Origin: a virus
Virus record (IMG/VR): IMGVR_UViG_3300006752_006525
Span: 1-64,000 of that record
Length of the DNA: 64,000 nucleotides
Direction: 5' to 3' (one strand)
A program made the position numbers and the translations under genes. The notes under the pieces were generated by a model. That model made no database searches. It saw only the letters and a program-made list of their open reading frames with translations, and was not told where the DNA came from. This document shows, piece by piece, positions 50,140 to 57,792 of the stretch (positions are counted from its first letter, which is position 1; every line of letters starts with the position of its first letter).

Positions 50140-50805
50140 ATGAAATTCCCAGTAATAGAAGTTATATCAACGTCTGTAGCAATACACAAAATGAATGGTG
50201 GCTTTGTAAAGACACATAATCTTCGTGAGGAAGATGAGAGCAAAACACCAAACAGCAAATTGCTATATTCTTATTTCCTTGATTCAAAGAAGAAGCCTGA
50301 TGTAACAATCACTCAGGATGACACTAACAAGGCTATGGAGATCATTGAGTATCTCAAAGGCTTAGGCTTCAAAGCAATTGAGCGTAAGCTCACAGATTTT
50401 GAGAGCAATGTTCTCAAATTGGTCACTGCCGAAGAGATTGGCAAAGACAAGATTGGTATTGCCGCTAGTTTACCTAAGGTATACCAAAACAAACTTGATC
50501 AAGATACTTGGTCTGTACGTGAGAACGAACTTGCTAACCAAAGTGAATTCGAGGGCGAGTTGCACAAAAGAGGTAACTTTGAACTCACAGTTGAGAACGT
50601 GAGGTACATTGCTTCAGTTGGTAGCACACTGTTCTGCACTTGCTCATCTAAGGGCAACATTGTCAAGTTCTTTAATGACAATGAACGCAAAATCAAAGTG
50701 GGCGACAAGATTCATGTTACAGGTTACATCAAGTCTCATGAAGAAAGCAAGTATCATGGCGGTAAGGAAACTATGATCAATCGTATAAAATATTGCGATA
50801 AGTAA
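50140..50805 (+). CDS. Hypothetical protein with OB-fold-like C-terminus
   Basis: 221 aa. The C-terminal ~75 residues (VRYIASVGSTLFCTCSSKGN, then KIKVGDKIHVTGYIKSH) read as an OB-type barrel found in nucleic-acid-binding proteins. The N-terminal half has no recognised motif. DNA or RNA binding is inferred. Confidence 0.5.
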   Translation: MKFPVIEVISTSVAIHKMNGGFVKTHNLREEDESKTPNSKLLYSYFLDSKKKPDVTITQDDTNKAMEIIEYLKGLGFKAIERKLTDFESNVLKLVTAEEIGKDKIGIAASLPKVYQNKLDQDTWSVRENELANQSEFEGELHKRGNFELTVENVRYIASVGSTLFCTCSSKGNIVKFFNDNERKIKVGDKIHVTGYIKSHEESKYHGGKETMINRIKYCDK

Positions 50806-50815
50806 AAATTTCCGG

Positions 50816-50843
50816 TTGACACATAGTACAGTTCCTGTATAAT
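50816..50843 (+). promoter_or_regulatory. Sigma70-type promoter
   Basis: TTGACA (50816-50821), 16 bp, TATAAT (50838-50843), again preceded by CCGG as at 50078. Confidence 0.75.
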
Positions 50844-50872
50844 TAACAAATATTCACAAGAGGTATTCAACC

Positions 50873-51292
50873 TTGAACATTGGCATTGAAGGTCCACGAG
50901 GCGGTAAAGTTGATTTAGGTTTACAGGCGTATGCTACTCTGGCTGTACGCAGTTTTGCCCAGCAACTTGGCATTAGCCGTTTGAAGACAAACATTGTGGT
51001 GCGTTTGCACAACAGGATTCATGTTGGTGACTTTGGTACTGAAGGTTTATGCGAGAGCATCGACAATCGTAATTTTGTAATTGATGTTGCTCTGTTTGGC
51101 AACTGGCTGAGCATACTTGCACACGAAATGGTGCATGTAAAACAGTTTGCTCGTGATGAGATGGACGCAGGTCTTACTCGTTGGAAGAGCAACCACTATG
51201 CAGGCAACATTGATTATTGGGACCAGCCCTGGGAGAAAGAGGCTCGTAAATTGCAACACAAGATGGTTGCAGAATTTGACAAACTAGATTAA
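50873..51292 (+). CDS. Zinc metallopeptidase-like protein (HExxH)
   Basis: 139 aa, TTG start behind AAGAGG. LSILAHEMVHVKQF carries His84-Glu85-x2-His88, and a downstream WEKEA gives a possible third ligand Glu, as in gluzincin/SprT-like small proteases. There is no signal peptide, so it is cytosolic. The target is unknown. Confidence 0.7.
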   Translation: MNIGIEGPRGGKVDLGLQAYATLAVRSFAQQLGISRLKTNIVVRLHNRIHVGDFGTEGLCESIDNRNFVIDVALFGNWLSILAHEMVHVKQFARDEMDAGLTRWKSNHYAGNIDYWDQPWEKEARKLQHKMVAEFDKLD

Positions 51293-51298
51293 GTTTAT

Positions 51299-51375
51299 GC
51301 GCCTGTAGCTCAACCGGATAGAGCATCGGCCTTCTAAGCCGAGGGTTGCAAGTTCGAGTCTTGCCAGGCGTGCCA
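51299..51375 (+). tRNA. tRNA-Arg (TCT)
   Basis: Acceptor GCGCCTG/CAGGCGT, anticodon arm TCGGC-CTTCTAA-GCCGA (TCT at 51333-51335), T-arm TTGCAAGTTCGAGTCTTGCC and encoded CCA. It reads AGA, a frequent codon in AT-rich genes. Confidence 0.95.
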
Positions 51376-51579
51376 AAGAAGTGAGTGAGTTGAAAACAGT
51401 AGACTGCATTCACATAAAGTGTAGTAAAAGTTAAGAAGAGGGTAATAGTTAGAGGGCAAGAAAGGACGGCTAGTTGGCGGTGGCAAGAGAAGACCACAGG
51501 AGTTTAGATTTAGTCGTGATGTGCAATAACCTATCATACAGGTTGCGGGGTCCTTTCGATTATTTTGTAAAAAGTATAT
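51376..51579. other. Purine-rich spacer between tRNA genes
   Basis: About 200 bases rich in G and A, unlike the AT-rich flanks. It holds one clear hairpin (AACCT 51528-51532 with AGGTT 51540-51544) followed by GCGGGGTCC. No credible ORF or complete tRNA was found. It may be tRNA-operon processing RNA or an unrecognised small RNA. Confidence 0.4.
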
Positions 51580-51667
51580 GCCTGAGTGGTGAAATTGGTA
51601 GACACAAGGGACTTAAAATCCCTCGCCTGTAATGGGTGTGCCGGTTCGAGTCCGGCCTCAGGTACCA
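51580..51667 (+). tRNA. tRNA-Leu (TAA)
   Basis: 88 nt class II tRNA with a long variable arm. Acceptor GCCTGAG/CTCAGGT, anticodon arm AGGGA-CTTAAAA-TCCCT (TAA at 51614-51616), T-arm CCGGTTCGAGTCCGG and encoded CCA. Confidence 0.95.
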
Positions 51668-51676
51668 TTTTAATTA

Positions 51677-51753
51677 GGGCCCTTAGCTCAGTTGGTTAGA
51701 GCATCCGACTCATAATCGGCAGGTCGTTGGTTCAAATCCAACAGGGCCCACCA
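51677..51753 (+). tRNA. tRNA with CAT anticodon, probably tRNA-Ile2
   Basis: Acceptor GGGCCCT/AGGGCCC, loop CTCATAA (CAT at 51711-51713) and encoded CCA. The body (CCTTAGCTCAG, GACTCATAATCG, GGTTCAAATCCAAC) is very close to E. coli tRNA-Ile2, whose C34 is changed to lysidine to read AUA. Elongator Met is the alternative. Confidence 0.85.
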
Positions 51754-51756
51754 ACT

Positions 51757-52359
51757 TTATTTTAGTGATATGAATTCTGGATTTGCAAATGACAATTCTC
51801 TTTGCTCTTGCCATTCAGTAAAGCTCACAGGTTCAAACTCTATATCATCTTTCACAAACCAAGTTTCGAATACACCAACTTCTAAACCTTCGGGTATATA
51901 TCTCACAGGTGTTACATCATATACAGCAACTTTATAACCTCTATCAAGCAAGTAGTCCTCTACATCTTGCTTTGTGCTGTCCTCAAACCTGTAGTAATCG
52001 TGTTCAAATGTAATGCTGTCAAACGTACAGCCTGCTTCTATAATGTGCTGTAGGGCCTTGTACGTTGTTGTAGAGCCCAGTATGTCTATGCTGAGATAGC
52101 CATAATGTCCTGCATGTTGTTCAAAGTCATAGTTAAATACATCTATAAAATGTATGTTCTTTCTATTATGATATGCCCAATGTTTCCACCATTGGTCTCT
52201 GTCAATTTCAATACTGAAACCTTGCCAGCATAATGTGTCTAATAGAAATGTATTGTTACTGATAACAGGATGGTGGCCACCTATCTCTATATAGGTATTG
52301 TGTTTGCATGTTTCTAATGCAAAGATATCTTGATAAGATTGGCTAAAACTACTGTACAT
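51757..52359 (-). CDS. FkbM-like SAM methyltransferase-fold protein
   Basis: 200 aa. YIEIGGHHPVISNNTFLLD, then WQGFSIEIDRDQ resembles the FkbM motif I/II (DIGAxxP...NT...GWxGxxxE), and YLSIDILGST the downstream DxEG strand. The second acid of the last motif is changed, so activity is uncertain. FkbM-type enzymes O-methylate sugars and other small groups. It is driven by its own minus-strand TATAAATA and reads convergently toward the tRNA cluster. Confidence 0.55.
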   Translation of the reverse strand: MYSSFSQSYQDIFALETCKHNTYIEIGGHHPVISNNTFLLDTLCWQGFSIEIDRDQWWKHWAYHNRKNIHFIDVFNYDFEQHAGHYGYLSIDILGSTTTYKALQHIIEAGCTFDSITFEHDYYRFEDSTKQDVEDYLLDRGYKVAVYDVTPVRYIPEGLEVGVFETWFVKDDIEFEPVSFTEWQEQRELSFANPEFISLK

Positions 52360-52366
52360 GTAATAG

Positions 52367-52374
52367 TATTTATA
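52367..52374 (-). promoter_or_regulatory. Late promoter TATAAATA
   Basis: Exact T4-type octamer eight bases before the methyltransferase-like ATG, back to back with a plus-strand late promoter. Confidence 0.72.
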
Positions 52375-52386
52375 ATCCTACTTTAT

Positions 52387-52394
52387 GATAAATA
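52387..52394 (+). promoter_or_regulatory. Late promoter GATAAATA
   Basis: ATGATAAATAGTACAATAAGG precedes the EF-hand membrane protein gene. Confidence 0.75.
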
Positions 52395-52419
52395 GTACAA
52401 TAAGGTAGGAGATTTTATT

Positions 52420-52749
52420 ATGGCAGAGGAACAAACAGCAGACAAACACTTTCATCCAGCAGACAGCAACGGTGATGGTAAAGTCTCAAAACAAGAAGAG
52501 CAAATGTATTTGGAATTCAGACGTAAGGAGTTAGAAGACCAAGACGCAATGAGAGACGCACAAAGACAGATGGCGTGGTTCTCATTGTATGGAATGTTAG
52601 CATACCCAGTGCTAGTTATCGGTACAAATTTTGCAGGCGTTGAAAAGGCCGCAGACATTTTAGGTGACATGGCAGGCGTATACTTCATTGCAGTTGCAGG
52701 TATTGTTGCCGCATTTTTTGGTGCCCAGGCTTGGACAGGTAAGAAGTAA
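52420..52749 (+). CDS. EF-hand membrane protein, 109 aa
   Basis: A canonical EF-hand loop (D15-x-N17-x-D19-G...E26) is followed by a charged helix and two hydrophobic segments (~50-70 and ~83-103). Late promoter. I recall similar proteins in T4-like marine phages without an assigned role; the two-helix C-terminus allows a holin-like or membrane-sensor reading. Confidence 0.65.
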   Translation: MAEEQTADKHFHPADSNGDGKVSKQEEQMYLEFRRKELEDQDAMRDAQRQMAWFSLYGMLAYPVLVIGTNFAGVEKAADILGDMAGVYFIAVAGIVAAFFGAQAWTGKK

Positions 52750-52751
52750 AG

Positions 52752-53054
52752 ATGGATTTTATCAAACACTTTTGTAGATTGATTACTAAGGAAGAACTTA
52801 GTAATGATGATGTAGTGAACTATTTTGACATAGTTCAAAGTGTTTGTCCATCTAAAATTGTTAAAGCATACAGCAACGACGGAACACAAATAGAAGCCAA
52901 CGTTACTGTATATGAAGCAGACAATGATAAACTTATCTATGAGATTGTTTTAGAACAACAACTCGACATAAACGAAGGGGAAGACATAGCAGATGAAATT
53001 GCAGAAGAATTCCCTGATTTAGATTTTGAATACGAGACCAGTTTAGAGTTTTAA
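52752..53054 (+). CDS. Acidic hypothetical protein, 100 aa
   Basis: Small alpha/beta protein ending in a strongly acidic helix (EGEDIADEIAEEFPDLD). It starts two bases after the EF-hand gene. No family was recognised. Confidence 0.55.
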   Translation: MDFIKHFCRLITKEELSNDDVVNYFDIVQSVCPSKIVKAYSNDGTQIEANVTVYEADNDKLIYEIVLEQQLDINEGEDIADEIAEEFPDLDFEYETSLEF

Positions 53055-53055
53055 T

Positions 53056-53412
53056 ATGAGATTACAAGAACTATTTTTAACGCAAGAAGACAAAGTCAAG
53101 AAGGCAGAGCAAAAGCTCAAAGGTCTTAGACGTGCAATCGAAGATGGTGATACACCAGAGATTCACAATGCTGGTTACACTATTCAAGGACCTGCTTGGG
53201 GTGACCTAGAGAAGATGGGTTTTGCTGAGAAGCAACAAGAACCTTCAGGTGGTAACTATGTACGTGAGCGTTGGATGTACAATGGACCAGGTCCAATTAA
53301 ATTGTTAACCAAGTACGCCAAGTCAACCGACAGTGGAATGCAACATGGTACAAAGGAACGTGTCATGCAACCAGGCGATGCAACTGATTGGATAGAAGTA
53401 GACTATACGTGA
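53056..53412 (+). CDS. Hypothetical protein, 118 aa
   Basis: Basic helical N-terminus (KVKKAEQKLKGLRRAI), then a Gly/Pro-rich segment. No family was recognised. The GTGA overlap links it to a 31-residue ORF. Confidence 0.55.
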   Translation: MRLQELFLTQEDKVKKAEQKLKGLRRAIEDGDTPEIHNAGYTIQGPAWGDLEKMGFAEKQQEPSGGNYVRERWMYNGPGPIKLLTKYAKSTDSGMQHGTKERVMQPGDATDWIEVDYT

Positions 53413-53504
53413 GCGTAGGCGTTTTCTTTCTTGGAGTAATTATGATGCTACCAATGATTGCAGGTGCCATTACATTCTATCTATCAGTTAAAGAATGCAA
53501 ATAG
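53409..53504 (+). CDS. Micro membrane protein, 31 aa
   Basis: GTG start overlapping the preceding stop. One hydrophobic helix (VFFLGVIMMLPMIAGAITFYL). It overlaps the next start, so it fits the polycistronic pattern. Confidence 0.45.
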   Translation: MSVGVFFLGVIMMLPMIAGAITFYLSVKECK

Positions 53505-53704
53505 AAGTATACAGAATAGGCGATATATTTGTTGCATACGATAAGCAAGGCAACAGAATTAAAGATCGCAACATCCTCGATCAAATATCATTTGATCAAA
53601 TCCCAGGTCTTAAGGTACACTACGAAATAGATTTACCGATTGACACTAGCCAAAAACCTGCTATAATTAATGCTGTGGACATAAATATTAACACAGGAAA
53701 ATAA
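53495..53704 (+). CDS. Hypothetical protein, 69 aa
   Basis: Beta-type small protein (EVYRIGDIFVAYDKQGNRI). It lies immediately before the DsbA-like gene. No family was recognised. Confidence 0.5.
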   Translation: MQIEVYRIGDIFVAYDKQGNRIKDRNILDQISFDQIPGLKVHYEIDLPIDTSQKPAIINAVDININTGK

Positions 53705-53705
53705 T

Positions 53706-53969
53706 ATGGCATTTAACAGATCATTTAATACAGAAGAACAAGCACGTCTTAAGAAGTTAATCGACGAAGGCATGCAAGTTACGTATGAGATTGAAAATCT
53801 CAAAGAAGGTCTTCGCGATACAGTGAAAGCAATCGCAGAAGAAATGGACCTCAAACCAGGTGTGCTAAACAAAGCAATTCGTATTGCACACAAAGCAAGT
53901 TTCCAAGATGAGTATGACAAGTTCGATGAACTAGAAACTATCCTTGAAACTGTTGGTAGAACTCTTTAA
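53706..53969 (+). CDS. DsbA-like dsDNA-binding/late-transcription protein
   Basis: 87 aa, all-helical. LKKLIDEGMQVTYEIENLKEGLRDTVKAI, shown in parts LKEGLRDTVKAIAEEMDLKP, then KAIRIAHK and the acidic ELETILETV tail, follows the layout of T4 DsbA (89 aa; KDIRIRAKDELGVDGK...LLALYHK). T4 DsbA binds late promoters. Its position before gene 43 and the late promoters found here support this. Confidence 0.65.
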   Translation: MAFNRSFNTEEQARLKKLIDEGMQVTYEIENLKEGLRDTVKAIAEEMDLKPGVLNKAIRIAHKASFQDEYDKFDELETILETVGRTL

Positions 53970-53999
53970 TTAGATAACTATCTTTTTTAATTTGGTATT

Positions 54000-54019
54000 G
54001 CGTCAGCCGGAAGTGATGC
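54000..54019 (+). promoter_or_regulatory. Hairpin upstream of gene 43, possible autogenous operator
   Basis: GCGTCA/TGATGC (6 bp, one G-U) around an 8-nt loop GCCGGAAG. GGAG follows at 54022-54025 and the ATG at 54036. T4 gene 43 has a similar stem with 8-nt loop just before its ribosome site, bound by its own polymerase. Confidence 0.55.
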
Positions 54020-54035
54020 TCGGAGACAGACAAAT

Positions 54036-56717
54036 ATGAGTTACGTAGACGCCTTCTACGATAAGCAGAAAGATCTTATTCGCGTTGTCGAACGTATAAA
54101 CGGACAACGTCTGCTAGTGGAACACAAACCCGAATACAATTTTTATGTTGCCGATCCGAGAGGTTCGCATAGAAGTATCTATGGCGAGCCAGTTGCAGAA
54201 ATTCGCTGTAAGAATATCAAAGACTTTCGCAAGAATGTTGCTATCAATAAAACAAACAAAACGTTTGAAACTGATATCAAGCCTGTAAATAAAACATTAG
54301 CAAAGCATTATCTCAATGCTGATATCCCTAAACTACATACTGCATTTTTAGATATCGAGGTAGACTTTGATCCACAACGTGGATACAGTTCACCCGAAGA
54401 TGCATTCATGGAGATCACATCTATTGGTGTGTACTTACAGTGGATGGATGCTATGGTGTGTTTGGCTGTTCCGCCTAAGACACTTAGTTGGGGTCAAGCA
54501 CAAAACGTTGCCAGTGAATTGCAAGAAGTAATACTGTTTAAGACTGAGAAAGAAATGCTACAAACATTTCTCAACCTCATAGAAGATGCAGACATACTGA
54601 GTGGTTGGAACAGTGAGGGCTATGATATTCCTTATATTGTAAATAGGATTATCAAGGTACTGGGCAAAAGTGAATTACGTAAACTTTGTTTGTTTGATCA
54701 ACTGCCAAAGCAGAGAACATATGAAGCATTCGGTAGTGAGCGTGAGACATATGATTTAATTGGTCGTGTACACTTAGACTATATGCAACTGTATCGCAAA
54801 TACAACTATGAGGAACGACACAGTTACAGGCTGGACTACATTGGTGAGATGGAAGTAGGTGAGAAGAAGGTAGCCTATGAAGGTAGTTTGGACAGGCTTT
54901 ATAATCATGACTTCAAACTGTTCTTAGAATACAACATCCAAGACGTTATGCTGTTGGATAAACTAGATAAGAAACTACAGTTTATTGACTTAGCAAACAC
55001 TATTGCACATGATAACACAGTGCTATTGCCAACCACAATGGGTGCTGTGGCAACAACAGAACAAGCAATTATCAATGAAGCACACAGACGTGACTACATT
55101 ATTCCAGACAGAGATCGCAGTGAGCGAAAGAACACACAGGCGGCAGGTGCTTATGTTGCGTTCCCCAAGAAAGGTTTTCATGAATGGGTAGGTAGCATGG
55201 ACTTAAACAGTCTGTACCCTAGTGTGTTCAGAGCATTGAATATGGCACCAGAGACTATTGTAGGGCAACTGAGACAAGACTACACTGAAGAAGAAATCAT
55301 AAACAAGCAGACACTGGAAAAGAAATCATTTGCAGATGCATGGTTAGGTAAGTTTGGTAGCAATGAATATGAAATGGTCATGGGCAAAGACGTTAACCAC
55401 ACAATGCATTTGGATATGGAAGATGGCTCAACTGTAGAAGTTACAGGCGCCGATGTTTACAACTTAGTTTTTAATAGTGGGCAACCTTGGAATATCAGTG
55501 CTAATGGTACAATATTCAAAACAGACTTCCAAGGTATTGTTCCAGGCTTATTGGAGAGATGGTATGCAGAAAGAAAAGAGTTACAAGCAAACAAAAAGAA
55601 AGCAACCACAGATGCCGACATTGCATTTTGGGATAAGCGACAGTTGGTCAAGAAGATTAATCTTAATAGTTTGTATGGTGCTATTCTCAATCCTGGTTGT
55701 AGATTCTTTGACAAAAGAATCGGTCAATCCACAACACTTACTGGACGGGCCATTACCAAACACATGGGAGCAGAAACAAACAGAATGCTTACAGGAGTGT
55801 ACGATCATACTGGCGACACTATAGTATATGGTGACACTGACTCTGTGTACTTTACTGCAACTCCAGCATTAAAAGAAGGACAGACATTAGATATGGAGAG
55901 TGCAATTAATTTGTATGACCACATCTCAGATAGTGTTAGTTCTACTTTTCCTAAGATGCTGAAGGAACAATTTAACGTACCTTATGAACAAGGTGCAGTT
56001 ATGCAGGCAGGTAGAGAAGTAGTTGGTAGGTCAGGTTTGTTCATTACCAAGAAGCGATATGCAATCAAGTGTTTAGACATTGAGGGATATCAACCTGAGG
56101 GTGGTAAACTAAAGATCATGGGCATGGACATCAAGCGAAGTGATACGCCTGAGTTTATACAAGACTTCTTAGAAGAAGTATTAGATGATGCTCTTGATGG
56201 TAAGCCTGAAGATGAAGTATTGGATAAGATTAGAACATTTAAGAAAGGCTTCCAAGAACTAGATCCTTGGTTAAAAGGTATGCCTAAACGTGTAAACAAC
56301 TTAACAACATACAGTGAGAAACTTGCAAAGCAACGTAGAGTCGAAGCAAACAACTACAAGTTAAAACGTCTCACAGACATGGCACCAGAGAACAATATGA
56401 TACCTGGACATGTTAGAGCAAGTATAAACTGGAACGAACTTAAAAATGCACACGGTGACAACTACAGTATGACTATCATGGATGGCATGAAAGTGATTGT
56501 GTGTAGGCTTAAAAATAATCCTATGGGTTACTCAAGTATTGCATATCCCACAGATGAAATGCATATACCTGAATGGTTTAAGGATTTGCCGTTTGATACT
56601 GAAGCAATGGAGCAGGCAGTATTGGATAAGAAGATCAGCAATGTACTAGGTGCAATGAATTGGGATCTCAAACGAATTAACGAAAGTGAGGCCTTACAAG
56701 CCTTCTTTGAATTTTAA
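54036..56717 (+). CDS. 43: Family B DNA polymerase (T4 gp43-like)
   Basis: 893 aa (T4: 898). Exo I LDIEVDFD with Asp106/Glu108. The exonuclease region includes LSGWNSEGYDIPY. Motif A SMDLNSLYPS with Asp389, motif B KKINLNSLYGA, and motif C VYGDTDSVYF near 598-605. The C-terminus ends LQAFFEF, a PIP-like clamp-binding tail. All active-site acids for polymerisation and 3'-5' proofreading are present. The clamp follows two genes later. Confidence 0.97.
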   Translation: MSYVDAFYDKQKDLIRVVERINGQRLLVEHKPEYNFYVADPRGSHRSIYGEPVAEIRCKNIKDFRKNVAINKTNKTFETDIKPVNKTLAKHYLNADIPKLHTAFLDIEVDFDPQRGYSSPEDAFMEITSIGVYLQWMDAMVCLAVPPKTLSWGQAQNVASELQEVILFKTEKEMLQTFLNLIEDADILSGWNSEGYDIPYIVNRIIKVLGKSELRKLCLFDQLPKQRTYEAFGSERETYDLIGRVHLDYMQLYRKYNYEERHSYRLDYIGEMEVGEKKVAYEGSLDRLYNHDFKLFLEYNIQDVMLLDKLDKKLQFIDLANTIAHDNTVLLPTTMGAVATTEQAIINEAHRRDYIIPDRDRSERKNTQAAGAYVAFPKKGFHEWVGSMDLNSLYPSVFRALNMAPETIVGQLRQDYTEEEIINKQTLEKKSFADAWLGKFGSNEYEMVMGKDVNHTMHLDMEDGSTVEVTGADVYNLVFNSGQPWNISANGTIFKTDFQGIVPGLLERWYAERKELQANKKKATTDADIAFWDKRQLVKKINLNSLYGAILNPGCRFFDKRIGQSTTLTGRAITKHMGAETNRMLTGVYDHTGDTIVYGDTDSVYFTATPALKEGQTLDMESAINLYDHISDSVSSTFPKMLKEQFNVPYEQGAVMQAGREVVGRSGLFITKKRYAIKCLDIEGYQPEGGKLKIMGMDIKRSDTPEFIQDFLEEVLDDALDGKPEDEVLDKIRTFKKGFQELDPWLKGMPKRVNNLTTYSEKLAKQRRVEANNYKLKRLTDMAPENNMIPGHVRASINWNELKNAHGDNYSMTIMDGMKVIVCRLKNNPMGYSSIAYPTDEMHIPEWFKDLPFDTEAMEQAVLDKKISNVLGAMNWDLKRINESEALQAFFEF

Positions 56718-56741
56718 TCGAAAAAAATGGATAAATTTATC

Positions 56742-56769
56742 TTGACTTTTCTAAATAATAGTGTACAAT
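56742..56769 (+). promoter_or_regulatory. Sigma70-type promoter, leaderless
   Basis: TTGACT (56742-56747), 16 bp, TACAAT (56764-56769). The ATG at 56777 is at the expected +1. Confidence 0.65.
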
Positions 56770-56776
56770 TAGACTT

Positions 56777-57025
56777 ATGCCAGAACCTAAACAAGTAAAA
56801 CAAGCATTCTACGAAGCATTAACTGATACAGGTATTGCGGCCGTAGTTAACATACCACTAAACTTTGTGTTAGTGTATTTGTGTATTGATGTATGGCAAG
56901 TAGGTACTATGTGGACTAGTGTTATTATGACAACTTTGTTCACGGCGTATGCTATTATACGTAAGACAATAGTTAGACTATATTTTGAACGTGAAGCAAT
57001 TAAGAAACAAGCCAAAGTAATTTAA
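56777..57025 (+). CDS. Small membrane protein, 82 aa
   Basis: Two helices (AAVVNIPLNFVLVYLCI and MWTSVIMTTLFTAYAII) with a basic C-terminal tail. No ribosome-binding site, in line with leaderless transcription. It sits between polymerase and clamp. Confidence 0.65.
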   Translation: MPEPKQVKQAFYEALTDTGIAAVVNIPLNFVLVYLCIDVWQVGTMWTSVIMTTLFTAYAIIRKTIVRLYFEREAIKKQAKVI

Positions 57026-57034
57026 GGAGATAAT

Positions 57035-57790
57035 ATGGCAGATAATTATATCAAAGATACATTGCGAGATGTATTAAGGCATACCCATAACTTGGGTATT
57101 TTTGAAATGGTAAAGATCAAAGGCAGTGTTGAATCAACTGACATTGAAACTGTTGATGCAGAAAAGACTGTGATCTTAAAAGGTAACACAATTAATCCTG
57201 TGCCAGACTTTGTTGATGCAACAGTAGGTCTAAGCAGAATGGGTGTGTTAGATGGTTACTTGAAGTTTCCAGGCTTTGATGATGAGGCGGCCACAGTGCA
57301 AGTTGTTACACAAAATCGTAACGATGAAGATGTGCCTGTTGAAGTTGAATTTGTTAGTCCTGAAGGAACAGATGCACACTACAGATTTATGTTAGCAGAT
57401 GTTGTTAACCAGCAACTAAAAGACATCAAGTTTAAGGGTGCAGAGTTCGATGTAAACATTGTGCCTAGTGCAAAGATGCTTAAAGATCTAAGTTACTTCA
57501 ACAGTGTAATTGGTGCATTTGAAACTAACTTCTCGCCAAAGACTGAAGACAATAAGTTGTATTTCTACATTGGTGATGAAGGCAGTGACAGAACTAAAGT
57601 ACTTGTTGCTGATGGTGTTGATGGCGACATCAAACATGACTTCCGTTGGAACTTAGATATTGTACTTAAGATTTTACGTTTAGGTGACAATTCAAATGTT
57701 GTTATGAGTTTTAATGCACAAGGTCTATGTCAAATTGTTGTTGACAGTGGACTAGGTGTATACACTTACTTACTACCAGCAAGGAGTTAA
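57035..57790 (+). CDS. 45: DNA polymerase sliding clamp (T4 gp45-like)
   Basis: 251 aa (T4: 228). NTINPVPDFVDATVGLSRMGVLDGYLKFPGF, in parts VGLSRMGVLDGYLKFPGF, then ADVVNQQLK and the terminal YTYLLPARS, match the gp45 pattern. It forms a trimeric ring that tethers gp43 and, in T4, also activates late transcription; the late promoters here fit that dual role. The gene lies behind AGGAG. Confidence 0.9.
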   Translation: MADNYIKDTLRDVLRHTHNLGIFEMVKIKGSVESTDIETVDAEKTVILKGNTINPVPDFVDATVGLSRMGVLDGYLKFPGFDDEAATVQVVTQNRNDEDVPVEVEFVSPEGTDAHYRFMLADVVNQQLKDIKFKGAEFDVNIVPSAKMLKDLSYFNSVIGAFETNFSPKTEDNKLYFYIGDEGSDRTKVLVADGVDGDIKHDFRWNLDIVLKILRLGDNSNVVMSFNAQGLCQIVVDSGLGVYTYLLPARS

Positions 57791-57792
57791 GT

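Noticed and set aside
51174-51537. Minus-strand ORFs over the tRNA-Arg(TCT) region
   Set aside because: They contain the typical tRNA-antisense strings (KTRTCNPRLRRP, WQDSNLQPSA) known from spurious ORFs. No promoter or ribosome site was seen.
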